Origin: Pascua guehoae
Lineage: Eukaryota > Basidiomycota > Tremellomycetes > Trichosporonales > Trichosporonaceae
DNA length: 64,000 nt
NCBI GenBank assembly: GCA_001600415.1
Contig: BCJX01000020.1
Location: 369,165 to 433,164 of the forward strand
Direction: 5' to 3'
Shown here: one piece after another, positions 1 to 14,479 of the stretch
Position numbering within the stretch: the first letter of the stretch is position 1
Layout: every line of letters starts with the position of its first letter
Notes under the pieces: model-generated
The model's database searches: none
What the model saw: only the letters and a program-made list of their open reading frames with translations
What the model was told of the DNA's origin: nothing
Made by a program: the position numbers and the translations under genes

Positions 1-1
1 A

Positions 2-3000
2 AAGTCGACGTCCATCAGCACTGCCCGCCGTCTCGCAGAGTTCCTCGGCGAGCAAATGGTCAAGGACAAGGGTCTGTCGTGTCGTTTTATCATTTCGGCA
101 AAGCCCAACGGCGCCCCGGTTACCGAGCGTGCCATCCCCGTCGCCATCTTCGACGCCGACCCTCCCATTAAGCGTCACTTCCTCCGCAAGTGGTTGAAGG
201 ACAACAGCCTCAATGACTTTGACATGCGCTCGATCCTCGACTGGGGATATTACACCGAGCGTCTGGGCTCCGTCATCCAGAAGCTCATTACGATTCCCGC
301 CGCGCTTCAAAAGGTTGCGAACCCCGTCCCACGCGTCCGCCACCCAGACTGGCTGTTCAAGCGGGTTGCTGCTCGCGAGGACAAGTTCCAACAGCACAAG
401 CTCACGGACATGTTCGCCAAGATGCGTGCAACGGCGGCCGACATGGAGGACTTTGGTGCCAACGGTGTTAACAACAAGCCCAAGATGGCCATTGTCAAGC
501 GCAAGAAGAAGGAAAAGTCGCCAGAGATCGAGGAGATTGCCCCAGATCCGAATGCCGACTACTCTGGCTACATTCGTGTGATGCGCAAGAAGTGGCGCAA
601 GCAGCGTGCCGAGAAGGTGCAGGCGCGCAAGCACGGACCGCGTGTCGACGGCACGGTATCGTCCATGATCCGCACCCAGTCCGTCAACCTCGCCTCACGA
701 CAGTGGGATATTGTGCAGATTGCTTCGACCACACGACCAGGCGAGTTCCGACTGTGGCTTGCTATCGACGGTACATTCCAGAGTGTGCGATTGCGAGTGC
801 CGCGCGAGTTCTTCCTCAACTTTAAAAACAAGCCCCCCAGCGACGCATTCTCCGACCGCTACGACACGTCGACCGTCGCACGGGTTCTGCCTCGTGGTCA
901 GGCGACCCGCCATTTGTACCGAGTCTGCGTCGACGAGGCATTGTTCGTCGAGGGAGAGGCTCACTTCTCTAGCCTCATCAACAACCCTAATGTTGACGGC
1001 GCATTCGAGCTTCAGGTGAGTTAAGGCGTCTAGTGTGGTCTAACTCTCAGGTGCCGCTTGTTGTTCGCGCTTTGCTCAACCTCGGCACGTCATGTGCGCT
1101 CAAGTCAACGTCGTTGGGTGGCCTCAATCGCGGCCTGGACAAGGGATTTGACCTCTCCGAACTCGAACGCCCCGGTGCGAGCGTCATCCGCCACCGCTAC
1201 CTCAACGGCGGTCGTGACATGCGCTACCACTTCCTTTTCCACGCGACCGTCCACTCCCGCCACCTCATTGCACTCTTCTCGCCATCCGCTCCTGCCAAGA
1301 TTTATGTTGTCGACGGAGCGCGTAACCGCCAGCAGCTCCCAAATCCTGCTCGGTGGTATGCCGAGCGCGTGGCAAAAGTCGCTCCAGGTGGAGCGTTCGA
1401 GTACCCTGCCGAGCTTGAGTGTGTCACCTCTTACTACCCAACGGAGAATGGTGCGATGCGTCAGCTCGTTAAAGACCTGCAGGCTGTTCGCAGTGGTCTC
1501 AACGTGATTGCTCTGTGCTCGCCATTCGAGCATGCGTACTACCAGGCGCGTCATGCCGTCTTCTCCGAGTTCCCCTTTATCACCATTCGCACAGTGCGCG
1601 ACGAAGAGCCGAGCCTCATGTGGCTCGTCAACACGGCTCGCCGCATGGTTGTGCAGTACCTGCGTCTCTCGGCGTGGATTGCGGGGCAAATCGACATTGC
1701 GTCCCACTATGCTGTTCCTGTAGGCGTGAGTTAAGCTGAGCTGACCTCACCTGACCTCACCCACTTGCGGCTGACACACAGAACCTCGGCCCTGATCCAC
1801 CTGTGTTTGTGGCCGACCTCGAGTTTGCCCGACGACTTAAGCAGCAGGACATGGTGCTGTGGTGGTCTCCATCACCACTGCCAGACCTTGGCGGGTCGGA
1901 AGAGGATGCCAACGGCTCCGAGGAGCCGGTCGCGCCACAGATCTCGACGCGCGGCTGCTATTCGTCTGTTGTTCTGGAGATGGAGCTGGCGGACGTTGCG
2001 ATCAACGCAGTCCTGCAGTCGGCCCTCGTAAACGAGATGGAGGGATCGGGGTCGGGCTCGATGGCGTTTGGCTCGGCATCCCACAACCTCGACGAGTATG
2101 CGCAGGGTACGGCCAACGCGAGTGTCATGCTCGGCGACGCGACACTATCGATCCAGACGTTTACTGTGCTCAAGAGCATGGTGCGCTCGTGGTTCCTCGA
2201 AAAGGCGCGTGCGCACGTCCGTGGCACAGTGTCGTCGCCGGCCGACATTGTCGTCGACCAGTTCTGGCGCTGGATCAGCTCGTCTGCCAGCTGCATGTTT
2301 GAGCCGGCACTCTACCGCTTCCTGTTTGGTCTCATGCGCAAGACGCTCCTTCAGCTTCTCGCCGAGTTCAAGCGCCTGGGCACGACGGTGGTGTATGCCG
2401 ACCTGAACCGCATCTTCCTCCTCACATCGAAGCCCGATGCTGGGAGCGCAGTCGCATTCGCAAAGTACCTCGTCACTGCGGCCAACTCGCACGACCTGTT
2501 CCGCCACGTCGTGATTGACGTGGTGCAGTTCTGGAACTATCTGGGGTGGATGGACGTGGCCAACTTTGGCGGCGTCCGCATCTCGCCCGAGGAAGCGGGC
2601 AGCGGCCTGCCGCCTGCCAAACAGTTTGAGATCAGCATGGACTGGAACATCCAGGCCTTCCTCCCTGCTGAGCTGCAGCCGGTGTTTGAGCGGCGCGTGG
2701 CCGACTTTATCTACGCACTGTACACTGCCAAGCGGAACGCGCACGATGGACGCGGTCCGCTCCGCCCAGTGTACAACCTCAACATTGACGGGCCAGAGGC
2801 ACCTCCCAACCCGGCCAAGGACAAGGAGCGGCTCGCGGCGGCAAAGTCGATCTCAACGGTTCTTACGCGCAAGCTCCTCGACGACATTGCCAAGGTCAAG
2901 CGACGGCAGGCAGCGGCGCAGGCCTCGGGCGACGACGAGGCGCTCGCGTTCCCGGATCTCCCTGGGTCGCGCCGCTCTCCACCGACCAACGCCGCGCTCG

Positions 3001-3563
3001 AACTGGTCAAGGCCATCTGCGAGGTGTTTGGCCTCGCGTCCGAGCTCTCGGTCGACGTGCAGGTTCTCCGGCGCAACCTTCTCGACCTCGTGGGCGTGCG
3101 CGAATTCTCACCAGAGGCCGCGTTCCGCAACCCGGGCGAGTCGCTCGTCGTCCCCATGGTCAGCTGTGTGCGGTGCCACGCGATCCGCGACGTCGACCTC
3201 GGCCGCGACCCAGACTGCTTACCGAGCGTCGGCGCCGACGGCGAGGTGCACCCCCCACCGCGCCTCATGTGGAGCTGCCACAAGTGCGACGCAGAGTACG
3301 AGCGGTTCGCCATCGAGGGTCCGCTCATTGACCGCGTGTCCCGCATCGCGTGCTCGTGGCAGACCCAGGACCTCGTGTGCCAAAAGTGCGGCCAGACGAC
3401 GGCGGGTAACCTCGCCTCCACTTGCGAGTGTGGTGGAAGCTTTAGGCCGAGTCTCAACCGCGCCGAACTCGGGAACCGCCTGAGGATGATCCAGAGCGTG
3501 GCTCGATATCACAAGCTCACCATGACGGCAGAGTACGTCACGGTCGTGCTCTCGCGTTGGTGA
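2..3563 (+). CDS. POL2: DNA polymerase epsilon catalytic subunit, C-terminal part (5' partial)
   Basis: Catalytic subunit of the leading-strand replicative polymerase, in the nucleus. The reading frame is open from base 2 with no start, so the gene begins upstream. Three exons are visible (2-1015, 1051-1725, 1782-3563), giving about 1,156 residues, roughly the C-terminal half of a protein that is about 2,200 residues in yeast and human. This half holds the inactive polymerase/exonuclease-like module (DUF1744 region). It ends in the diagnostic zinc-binding tail, with CxxC pairs in VSCVRC, WSCHKC and LVCQKC and a final TCEC, followed by a conserved C-terminus; in the family this tail binds the Dpb2 subunit. 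Both introns are phase 0, and the first is only 35 bases with a CTAAC branch site near its 3' end. The N-terminal polymerase and exonuclease domains lie outside the window, so catalytic residues cannot be judged. Identification is firm. Confidence 0.95.
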
Positions 3564-3747
3564 GGGAAGGGGTGGGGGCGGTTGGGGCGGGAGGTTGGGG
3601 TGGGAAGGATACAAGACGGTAGAGTAGCTAGATCCACTGTAAGAGTATCAATTGATGCATGCCATTACGAACAAGGGCAGGTATAGCCATGCGGGGTATG
3701 TGGTGTCCGTTGATCTCTGCCCTCTCTCCCATCTTTACTCCTGGCCG

Positions 3748-6700
3748 CTACTCATCCCACTCGGGGTCGATGGGCACGAGCGCCGTCACGCCAGTTTGTG
3801 CCGGGAGCACACGGATGCCCTGCGCGGCGTTTGCAAGGTATGTCTCGCACATGAGCCGGTCGGCCTGCGGCGTGTGGTCGTCGACGAGCGAGACGGTCAC
3901 GGAGGGCAGGGCAATCACCCCGGCGCGCACCGGTACGAGGACGAGCTGAAGCTTTTCCGGGCTCGAGGGCTGACTGTCAGCTTGATTCGGGGGTTGCCTG
4001 GCAGCTAACTCACATTGACAGTGTACACGCCGCGCTTCTTGCCGACGACGATCCAGTCGTCGGGGCTGCTGCCAATATCATACTGGGCGCGCAGGGCCTT
4101 TGGCTGTGGGCCGTTGTCCCCGAGCCACGCGTGCGAGCTCGCAAACTCGAGGTCAAATGCCATCGCGCGGCCCTCGTACACGCTGCCCTTTTCGGTGGGC
4201 GTGAGCGACACCGTGGTGAGGAGGCGCCGGAATGGAATCTCGACTGGAATGAGGAGCGTGTGCCACCTTGGTTGTGGCGGGGCGAGTGCCGACAGGAACG
4301 CTGCAGCACTCTCGGCGGCGTGGGCGGGGATGGACGCCTGCCACTTTTCGTCAAAGACCGTCTTGACATCGCCCGAAAGCAGGTATCGCTGGATCCAGCG
4401 CTGACGGTTGGCGACGTGTGCGCGCACAGCGCGCGTAAAAGGGCCATGGGGTACGGGAAGCGTGTCGAGTGCGGCCTGCGCGACGTGCTCTACTTCCTCG
4501 TCCACGGTTTGATACTGGATCGAGAGGTGGAGCGCATCGTGGGTCGGTTGGCCCTTTGGTACAATCTTAAACAAGCACGAGAGGGGCTGGTTTGGTACGA
4601 CAAGCTGACGTTAGTTACATTTGAGAAACACGGTCAACTCACGATTGGCTCGTCCCACTTTGCCCGACACGCCTCGATTTTGTACGCAGCCGACGACGCG
4701 TTAAAGCTGACCGACTTGACCCGCACAGACTCGCGGCCATCAGAGGCAATCGAAAAGCTCGACAACAAGCTGGGCGATGAGTTGGGGATCACTCGCGGAG
4801 TTCTATTCAACTCACACATTCGGTCGGAAGAAGTCTTGCACGTTGACCATGATAGGCAGGCCCATAAACACACTTTGTTCGTCGATGTAGCTACACACAT
4901 TACCGGCGCCAGATTCGTACTGCACGACCACTTGCGCCTGGAAGAGTCAGTGTCTGGGTTGTGAATGTCGGCCTACCTTGGCAAGTTCATTTCGGGGGAC
5001 ACCAGCGTAGGGAATGGTAATGGCAACGACTGCGTTCTTGCCAATGTCACCAAGGCCGATGTTTGCAGCAGAGAGCTCCAGGTCTGCGTGGTTAGATGCT
5101 TTCCATGGAACCTCACCCACCTCTCCCTTCACATGTGGCGCGCTGGGTGCCAAAACTAATATCATCCACCAGGGACGCCACGGCTACCCGTGCGTTCTTG
5201 ACCACCTGTTGGCCACTGAACACTTCGAGAACGATTGTTGGCTCCTTGTCCAGAGCAACTGATAGTTAGCAATGACCACCCGCGCTCATGCGTATAGGAC
5301 TCACTCGTACTAGGCATTCGAAGCGAAGCACGGAGGCCGTGGACATTGCGGTTGACGGCCACAATCACCTCGCCTGGTGTGTAGGCTGTCACAAAGTTTA
5401 CGTTACCGAGAGCCACGCCCGCTTGATGCAGAGCAACGGTGCTGGAGACCGAAGTCTGAATATGTTAGCTGAGGTCCGACACAACTGCCTAGCTCACCGA
5501 GCACGCAACAGTCAGCCGCTGCTTGCCAGGCTGAAGTTTGACGGCCGGCGCGGAGTAAGAGATGGTCCCCACAGAGTCCGATTCGAGCTCGAGCCAGACA
5601 TCGTCAACGGAGACGGGGACGGGGAGCGAGTTGGTCACCTCGACGGTCAGCTGGGTGACGCTGACGTCGTCAGACAGCGATGCTGAGCTGTCCACAAGGC
5701 GGATGCGGAAGACTGGGTTGTCTGTCACTGGAAGGTCAGCGAGACATCGACACTATGTGACCTACCGTGCCGTTCATGTGGCAATGCTCTCAAGCCTGCG
5801 ATGACCGCCTCTAACTCCTTGTTGTCGCCTATGGACTTGCCCATCACTGCGCAAGAACGCATGTAGGCGACTGCCAAATTGGCCCAGTCGTCATCCTGTG
5901 GTCGTTGCAGCTTGGTGTGAGCAGTCAAGGCACCACTAAGGGCAAGCCTTGACACTGGGTCCCAGACATGCAGCTCCGCACAGTCACGGGCCAGCGAGCG
6001 ATACAGGGTATATGCGTCTTCGTAGTCCTTGGCATGCAGCGCCAGGGCAGCAAGGGTTGTCTTCAACCGAACCGCCGAGTTGACTTTGCCGCACGCCTCA
6101 TACGCAGCGAGCGCATCTCGTGTGAGTTGGGCGTACATCGTGAGGAAAGCCTCCTGCGACTTGAGAGCGTTGACAAAGATTGTGTTCGAGAGTGTCTGCG
6201 GACGCGCAGGAGCCTTGATGTCATTTGCAGGCGGCTTGTCATCATCGGGCGTGAAGAGCGTATCTTCTGTTGGAGGTACCACTGCCTCAATGGATTGGAA
6301 GGGATATTGGTGAGGAAGAAAGCCGGCGGTGAGGCCAATACGTTCCGCCTGGACTCGTGCAATGTCGAGGAGCTCGGCGCGCGCAGACTCGTATGCGATG
6401 AGGCCCGAGTAGTCGTTGTTGGGCCGGTCGACGCGAGACCACTCGTCGCACTTGGTAACGAGGTCCATACACGCAGTGTAAGTCCAGCTTTCGACAAAAC
6501 CCTTCGGAAGCAGGCCCTGTTGGGTTAGAACTGCAACCGTTGCATCACCCACCTCTTCCTCTCGTAGCCGGCGCGCCAGACTGGCCACGAACCACTGGCC
6601 GCGTTTGGCAATCTCGGTAATTCGTCCAAGTTTGCCCAAGACAATGCACTGCCTTGCGAAAACATAGATGCGGAAGTCAAAGATTGAGATAGTGCTGGCC

Positions 6701-7684
6701 GACAAGAGATCGCGATATGGCTTGACACTCGTATCCAACACGGGTAGGCTGTCGTCCTTGGAGTCGGTGCCACCAAGCTTTCCAAACCAGCTTAAATTCT
6801 TCTCTTTGAGTGTCTGGAGGAAACACGCCTCGAGCTCTTCGTAGACGATCAGGGCGTCCTCGTTCAGGTTCACGCCCTCGAACGAGTGGGCTAGAGACTC
6901 CTGCGCGGGTCAGCAACAGATCGTTGTACGACACCCACCTTGAGGAGGAACCACGTGCAAAAGTTCCACCCAGGAGTGACACGCTGCGCCTCTCCACGCT
7001 TGACCTCTTCCTCGCGCTCCAAGACCACCGTGTCAAACGCCTGCACAATGCTGTCCTTGAGTTTGTTGATGACGTCAGGCCAGACAGCTGGGTCGCTCGA
7101 GCCGGCTGGAGGAAGGTTTAGTTGCGCGCAGCTGGTCGGTGAGCGTTGGCCATTTCATCAAACGTACATGTCGCGCTTGTTCGTGTTGAAATCGGCCTTG
7201 AGCTTGGCAATGATACCGCGATCTCGTCCAAAGACATTCTTGGACGAGTGGGCAGCAGAGGAAGTGGGCGAGTTGACGAGGACAATGAGGGGCACGGGCC
7301 CGTTCTTTCTTGACGACAGAAGTGATAACCAGTCTTTGATGAACGAACGCGTGTTGTTCTTATAAATGTCCGAGTCCTGTCTGTCAGCTGAAGCACGACA
7401 AGAATATTCGGCCAGCTTACATCGCACGACACCAAGCAAAGGTTGACGAGGGGCGACTCTAGGACACTCCCAGCTACGCGCTCCTGTGGTGGTGGCACAT
7501 CTCCAAGTTCAACGAGGCGCACATCGACCTCTTGGATAGTCCGGAGTGATGTGCGTGTGCTCGACTTCCAGTGCAAGTTGCGCAGAGGCAACTGTGCCTC
7601 GACTCCTGTGACCGCAGTGCGGAGGTCGCCGTTGCCGGGTGGGTAGAGCGTGTAGGTCACCAGGACCTCGCGCGGCGGCGCCAT
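3748..7684 (-). CDS. TRS130: TRAPPII complex subunit TRS130/TRAPPC10
   Basis: Large subunit of the TRAPPII tethering complex, which activates Rab GTPases (Ypt31/Rab11 class) at the late Golgi. The start is the ATG at 7684-7682, giving MAPPREVLVTYTLYPPGNG, followed by LPLRNLHWKS, which matches the conserved N-terminus of TRAPPC10 proteins. A second diagnostic exon has an 'NNTRSFIKDWLSLLSS'-type block. The long middle exon (about 5725-6873) is an alpha-helical TPR-like region containing SIFDFRIYVFARQC. Several introns of about 40-60 bases split the gene; the last is 4013-3970 (44 nt, phase 0) and the stop is at 3750-3748. The C-terminal exons are beta-rich, as in the family's adaptor-like end. 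It is convergent with POL2 (about 180 bases between stops) and divergent from MSE1. Exon borders in 4.6-5.7 kb were only roughly placed. Confidence 0.87.
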
Positions 7685-10157
<2,473 letters not shown>

Positions 10158-10291
10158 ACAACACATTAGAGCGCGGGGGGCAGCCCGGGTTGCAGTTGGT
10201 GGATGCGAGTTGGGATACATGTAGATGATACAAGCTCTACTCTGAATGCTACGCAAAATGCAATGTGGCGCCGACCATGTCTATCTTGTCA

Positions 10292-11766
10292 CTACCGCCT
10301 ACCGCGACGACGCTGTTGAGCTGGGCGCTGGTCGGGCCGCTTGTCAAAGCCCCTCGCCTTGTCGCGCGCAAGACGATACTCTGTCTTTGCGCGCAGATCA
10401 GCCTTGCGCTTCTGGCTGATGGACAAGTTCCTCCCGGCGTCTGCGTCGGCACGCTCCTGGGCAGCCTGTTCGAGGAAGGCCGTGACTGTGCGCCTGACGC
10501 GGGCCCCAAGGGGGAGCTCTGGGGCAGGAGCAGCACTGTCTACGCTTTGTTCTTGGGCCGACTGGTCGAGGGCATCGTGATGGACGCCGACTGCACCTAG
10601 TTCGCTAATAGCAATCGTGGGCTGGACTTTTGGGGTAGTGCGCGCGAGCAAGGCGGCCTCGACACCGTCGAGGTCGTCGAGGGTCCACTGGCCGAGCTTG
10701 CCCTCGCGGAACTGGCGGATGAGGAACGACTGTGCGGCGTCGGTATCGCGCTCGCCGCCTTTGCGGAGTGCGCCGAGGCGGGCAGCGAGGGCGTCGAGGA
10801 GAGTACCGAGGTCGTCGGTGCGCTCAAACGAGTCGCGGAGGGGCAGGCGGGAGGTGTAGCACGCATGGCGCGGGGCGTCGGGGAGGGACGATGCAGCTTC
10901 TGCCGCGAGGCGGAGGTTGAGCTTGTACAAGAGATAGTCTGCGACGGTATCGGTTTCAAACAGGCCGTCCTTTATGCCCGCCGTGAGCGCGAGCTTGAGC
11001 CCGCGCTCGGCGCCCGTCTCCCCGGCCCCCAAGTAGGGCACCATGACGCCGGGCGTGTCAAAGACGTAGATTGGCGGCTTGTCGTACACCCTCACTGTGC
11101 CCGTCAGGCGGCGCGTGACGCCCGGCTCGGCACCCGTGTTGAACGCCTTGCCCCGCCGCACGCCCACGCGCCGCAGCGCGTTCAGCAGCGACGACTTGCC
11201 CACATTCGGCATGCCGACGACCAGCACCTTGAGGTCGGTCGCCGTGCCCGCGTCCGCGTGCGCGCCTGCCGTCCGCGCCGCGACGCGCAGCACGTCGCGC
11301 ACGTCAGAGTCGACACGCGAGTCGGTGAACAGGACGCGCTGCCGCCCCAGGTCCCAGAAGGCCTTGCGCAGTGGCTGAGAGTTAGCTCTGACGCCGTTGC
11401 AGCTCTGCCACCGACCCAGCCGCGTATTGTCGCGCAATTTCCCCCATGCCCCTTCTGACCCCAGCGACTCCCTGTACTCACAGCCTCGTACCGACTCTCT
11501 GCCAGGTCCCGCTTGGTATACACCACAATCTTCTCCTTTCGCCTCCCGCGCCTGTCGGCGCCCGCGCCCGCATGCCCCCACACATGCTCGAGCATCGAGT
11601 CAAAGGCCGGGTTGACGCTCGTGAGCGGCAACCGCGCGTCGCGCGCCTCGAGCACCAGGTCGACCTCGTCGAGCAGCGCAGGCAGCTCGCGCAGCGAGCG
11701 CGCCATGTGGCCCGCAAACCACGAGGGCGAGCGGGCCGGGAAGGAAAAGGCGGTGCGGAGGGCCAT
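10292..11766 (-). CDS. MTG1: Mitochondrial ribosome-associated GTPase MTG1
   Basis: Circularly permuted GTPase of the YlqF/RbgA family, needed for late assembly of the mitochondrial large ribosomal subunit on the matrix side of the inner membrane. Exon 1 is 11766-11482 (95 codons): MALRTAFSFPARSPSWFAGH, then VDLVLEARDARLPLTSVNP and the G4 motif TKRD in VVYTKRDLAE. A 107-base intron (11481-11375) follows. Exon 2 begins PLRKAFWD and carries G1 VVGMPNVGKSSLLNALR and G3 DTPGV, so G4 precedes G1 as the permuted family requires. The C-terminus is Arg/Lys-rich and ends RPAQQRRRGRR. The start was chosen because the following residues match the conserved FPGHMAK-like block and the in-frame codons upstream look like leader sequence. 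Identification is firm. Confidence 0.93.
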
Positions 11767-14479
11767 GGGATAGTGGGCGGGTTGTGGTGGGTGGGTGGAA
11801 GAAACGAAAACAATTTCAGAAACGGGAGATAAAAGTCGCGAGTAAGTGGAGGCTTGGGGTGGGGCCAACTGATGCTATGCGTGCGGATGCTATGCGTGCG
11901 CCTTACCGTGTTGCTGCAACTCGCTGCATTCCTTGTTGCCCATGCTGCAAGCAGGCGTTCATCTCATGTTCCCCCTTCCTGGTACGCAGAGCATCATGGC
12001 AGCAAAAAGCAAAAATATACTGTTGCGGCCGGGGTAGTCATTTCCTCCGTACCATGCCCGAAGCAGTGCCCAACTGACCTGAAAGACAGAAGGGGCATGG
12101 CTAGAATCGAACCCACGACCGCAATGCCATGGATGGAGGGAAACCCTAGGATAATAAATATCGAGGTGAAACCGTATCTCCATCCTGGCTGATGAAAATG
12201 TAGAGGCCCAGGTAAATTATATCCTTCAATTGGGGCATTGTCGGGCAATTTAGATCACGTGATGTTGGACCGGGGTATTTTCGGGACTATGTCATGTTTC
12301 ACCAATTACACGCTAGTAGGTGCTAGTTTGCCTGGCCCCTTGGCTCAAGTGCCTAACCATGTCCTTCGGCGAGACATGTGTCGTCGACGACTCGACCACG
12401 TCCAACCCTCATGATATCCTTCGCCGTTTACATGATCAAGAAGACATTGAAGCGGTTGCACGACGTCTGTAAGGTCGTTATTGCTCATGTATTTAACATG
12501 ATAAAGATATCCCGCATAGTCGATAACCAATATTTTGTGATTGTGTGGCAGCGGGTGGTACAGACCTATGCCTTCATAGCCCTCGATCAGACTGACCTCA
12601 AAGATACAGCGAAAGACATGCCTAATAAATAGGCAGCTGTTTGCTCGAATGGGTTTGTGAGATGGAAGGCAACGTGTTTAATAGTTGCAAAGATAAGCGG
12701 CCAACAAGAGATCTAAACCCAGCAGTACATCCATCCATTCTAACCCGGTCAGTTTCCTCGCGTTCGTTGGATGATACAAAATAATCGGGTTGCTACCCAA
12801 AGCTGACTTTTGTATCAACATTGAACGGGATGGCTAGTCCTGACATTTGCTAGTCCAAACATTGACGTGGTTATCACAGTCTGGACATATGCCGAGGAGA
12901 GATCAACGATCTGACAAATATCATTACCCGAAAATAACGCCAATGAGCCTATATCCCACATGGCCAGTGTTCAAGGTCGCTCGAGTTATCTTTTTTGGTC
13001 TAGTTGCTTGCAACGTCGAGCTCTGCCAGCAATGAGGAAAACAGAACATGGCCAATATTGGTATGCGTTCCATTCCCTCCTCAGCACGGCCAAGTGGCCA
13101 GTTGTACCCCCCGAATACAGTACAGCAAACGCAGTCCGTGCGTAGGTGCTACCCGTGGCTGGTGACATTGGCGGTACACTCATATTCTGGGTGTCGTCAC
13201 CGTATACGATCAAGTTGACAAGCTGGAGACCCTCACCAACCTTTGCGAGGGAGCGGAGTGTGTTTCTGAGGGCAAAATAAACGGAAAAGTTCATTGACAC
13301 TGGCCAGCTGTGACGGTGCGTTGGGAAAGACTTTGTACCGTCGAGCTCGGGCACACACACGGCGACACACACACAGTAACTGCAGGGTAAGCATGCATGA
13401 CATGTCATCCAGGGACACCCGTATGCCACTTGTTACACCATTGGTTTGCCCCAGAGTTCAGTCCGTGCACGATATCTTGTTCACCTGAGCTCAAAGTGGC
13501 AGTCAGAAGCCTTCTGAGCCGGCTTGTTAGATGACTCGGTGTAAGCGGGCAAATGAGCTCACGAAGAATGTAGCGGTTATCAAGGTAACTTTGGCCAGGG
13601 TGGATCATCACCGGGGCCTCAGGTTGGAGACCCAGCTACTCACATGTGCGGTGTCGTTCATTTCAGCAGCCTTGTACTGTAGTCGCATGAGCAAGTGCAG
13701 AGGTAAGGAGAATATCCCGCAATAAGGCCAACAAAAAGCGCCAGTCGGTCTATGAGTGTCGCTCACAGGTGCGTCTGGAAAGTCGTGACACTGCCACAAT
13801 GAGCTCAGGTTCGCACAGCACGTTTTCAGGGCGGCCCACAGGCAATGCAGGCTATAGTCGGCAAGAAAATGCCACTGTGGGCCACTTGGCATGCCATTGT
13901 AGTGATCCGGAGAGCATGGGCAATTTTGGTTGTACCCCCGCTCGAGTTGCAGTCTCATGAACTTCCGGATGTACCTGTATGCAACACGTTAACCCGCAAC
14001 GACTCCAAGAGGGACAATTAGTAGTAAGGCCCGCACGTGTCCGGCTCTAAGTTTGTTGAGCATAGGAGAGACCCTGCCGCGAACGATGTCAGATCGTCAC
14101 GCATGCCCACTGCTGCCCACAGCCGTACTCGCCGTCCACTGAGCGGCAAAGGCCAACGCCCATCCCCGGATAGAGCACCCACCCTCCGCTGCCACAGAGC
14201 CATGCTCCAACGCATGACCGAGGCAAGACGCCGCACGCTTGCTCATGAATGCGTGTCCCAATTCCAATACCGGACGCCGCCCATGTCCGCTCCGTCGGCA
14301 ATTAAGCGGAAGCCGAGGGTATGTCACTCGAGTTATCGGCATTGCGGGGCCTCGGTGTTCGGCATCTCCCGGCATCACTGGCACCATCCCACCCGCATAG
14401 CCAGTATCAAAACCGGCCCTCGTTTGTTTTATTGATCATTCACATCCACATCCACGTCCAACCCCCCACACACACCACG
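11767..14479. other. Gene-poor interval, 2.7 kb
   Basis: I find no supported gene here. The part from about 12250 to 14000 is visibly more AT-rich than the flanking genes, and stop codons are frequent. Two minus-strand open stretches (about 13429-12986 and 13958-13608) look faintly protein-like but lack convincing starts, splice sites or a recognised family. A CACGTG hexamer sits at 12256-12261. A tRNA T-arm-like string occurs near 12092-12116 on the minus strand without a matching acceptor stem. The last 300 bases are probably the promoter and leader of the MmgE/PrpD gene. Confidence 0.4.

Noticed and set aside
12092..12116. tRNA T-arm-like string (GGGTTCGATTC) on the minus strand
   Set aside because: No matching acceptor or D arm within 100 bases; at most a tRNA fragment.
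12340..12395. A-box-like TGGCTCAAGTG followed by a CATGTC/GACATG hairpin
   Set aside because: No B box or acceptor pairing follows, so not a tRNA gene.
12986..13958. Minus-strand open stretches with faint resemblance to a retroelement RNase H or RT-like 'YGDD'
   Set aside because: Motif order, catalytic residues and splice sites do not fit; the resemblance is too weak to call.
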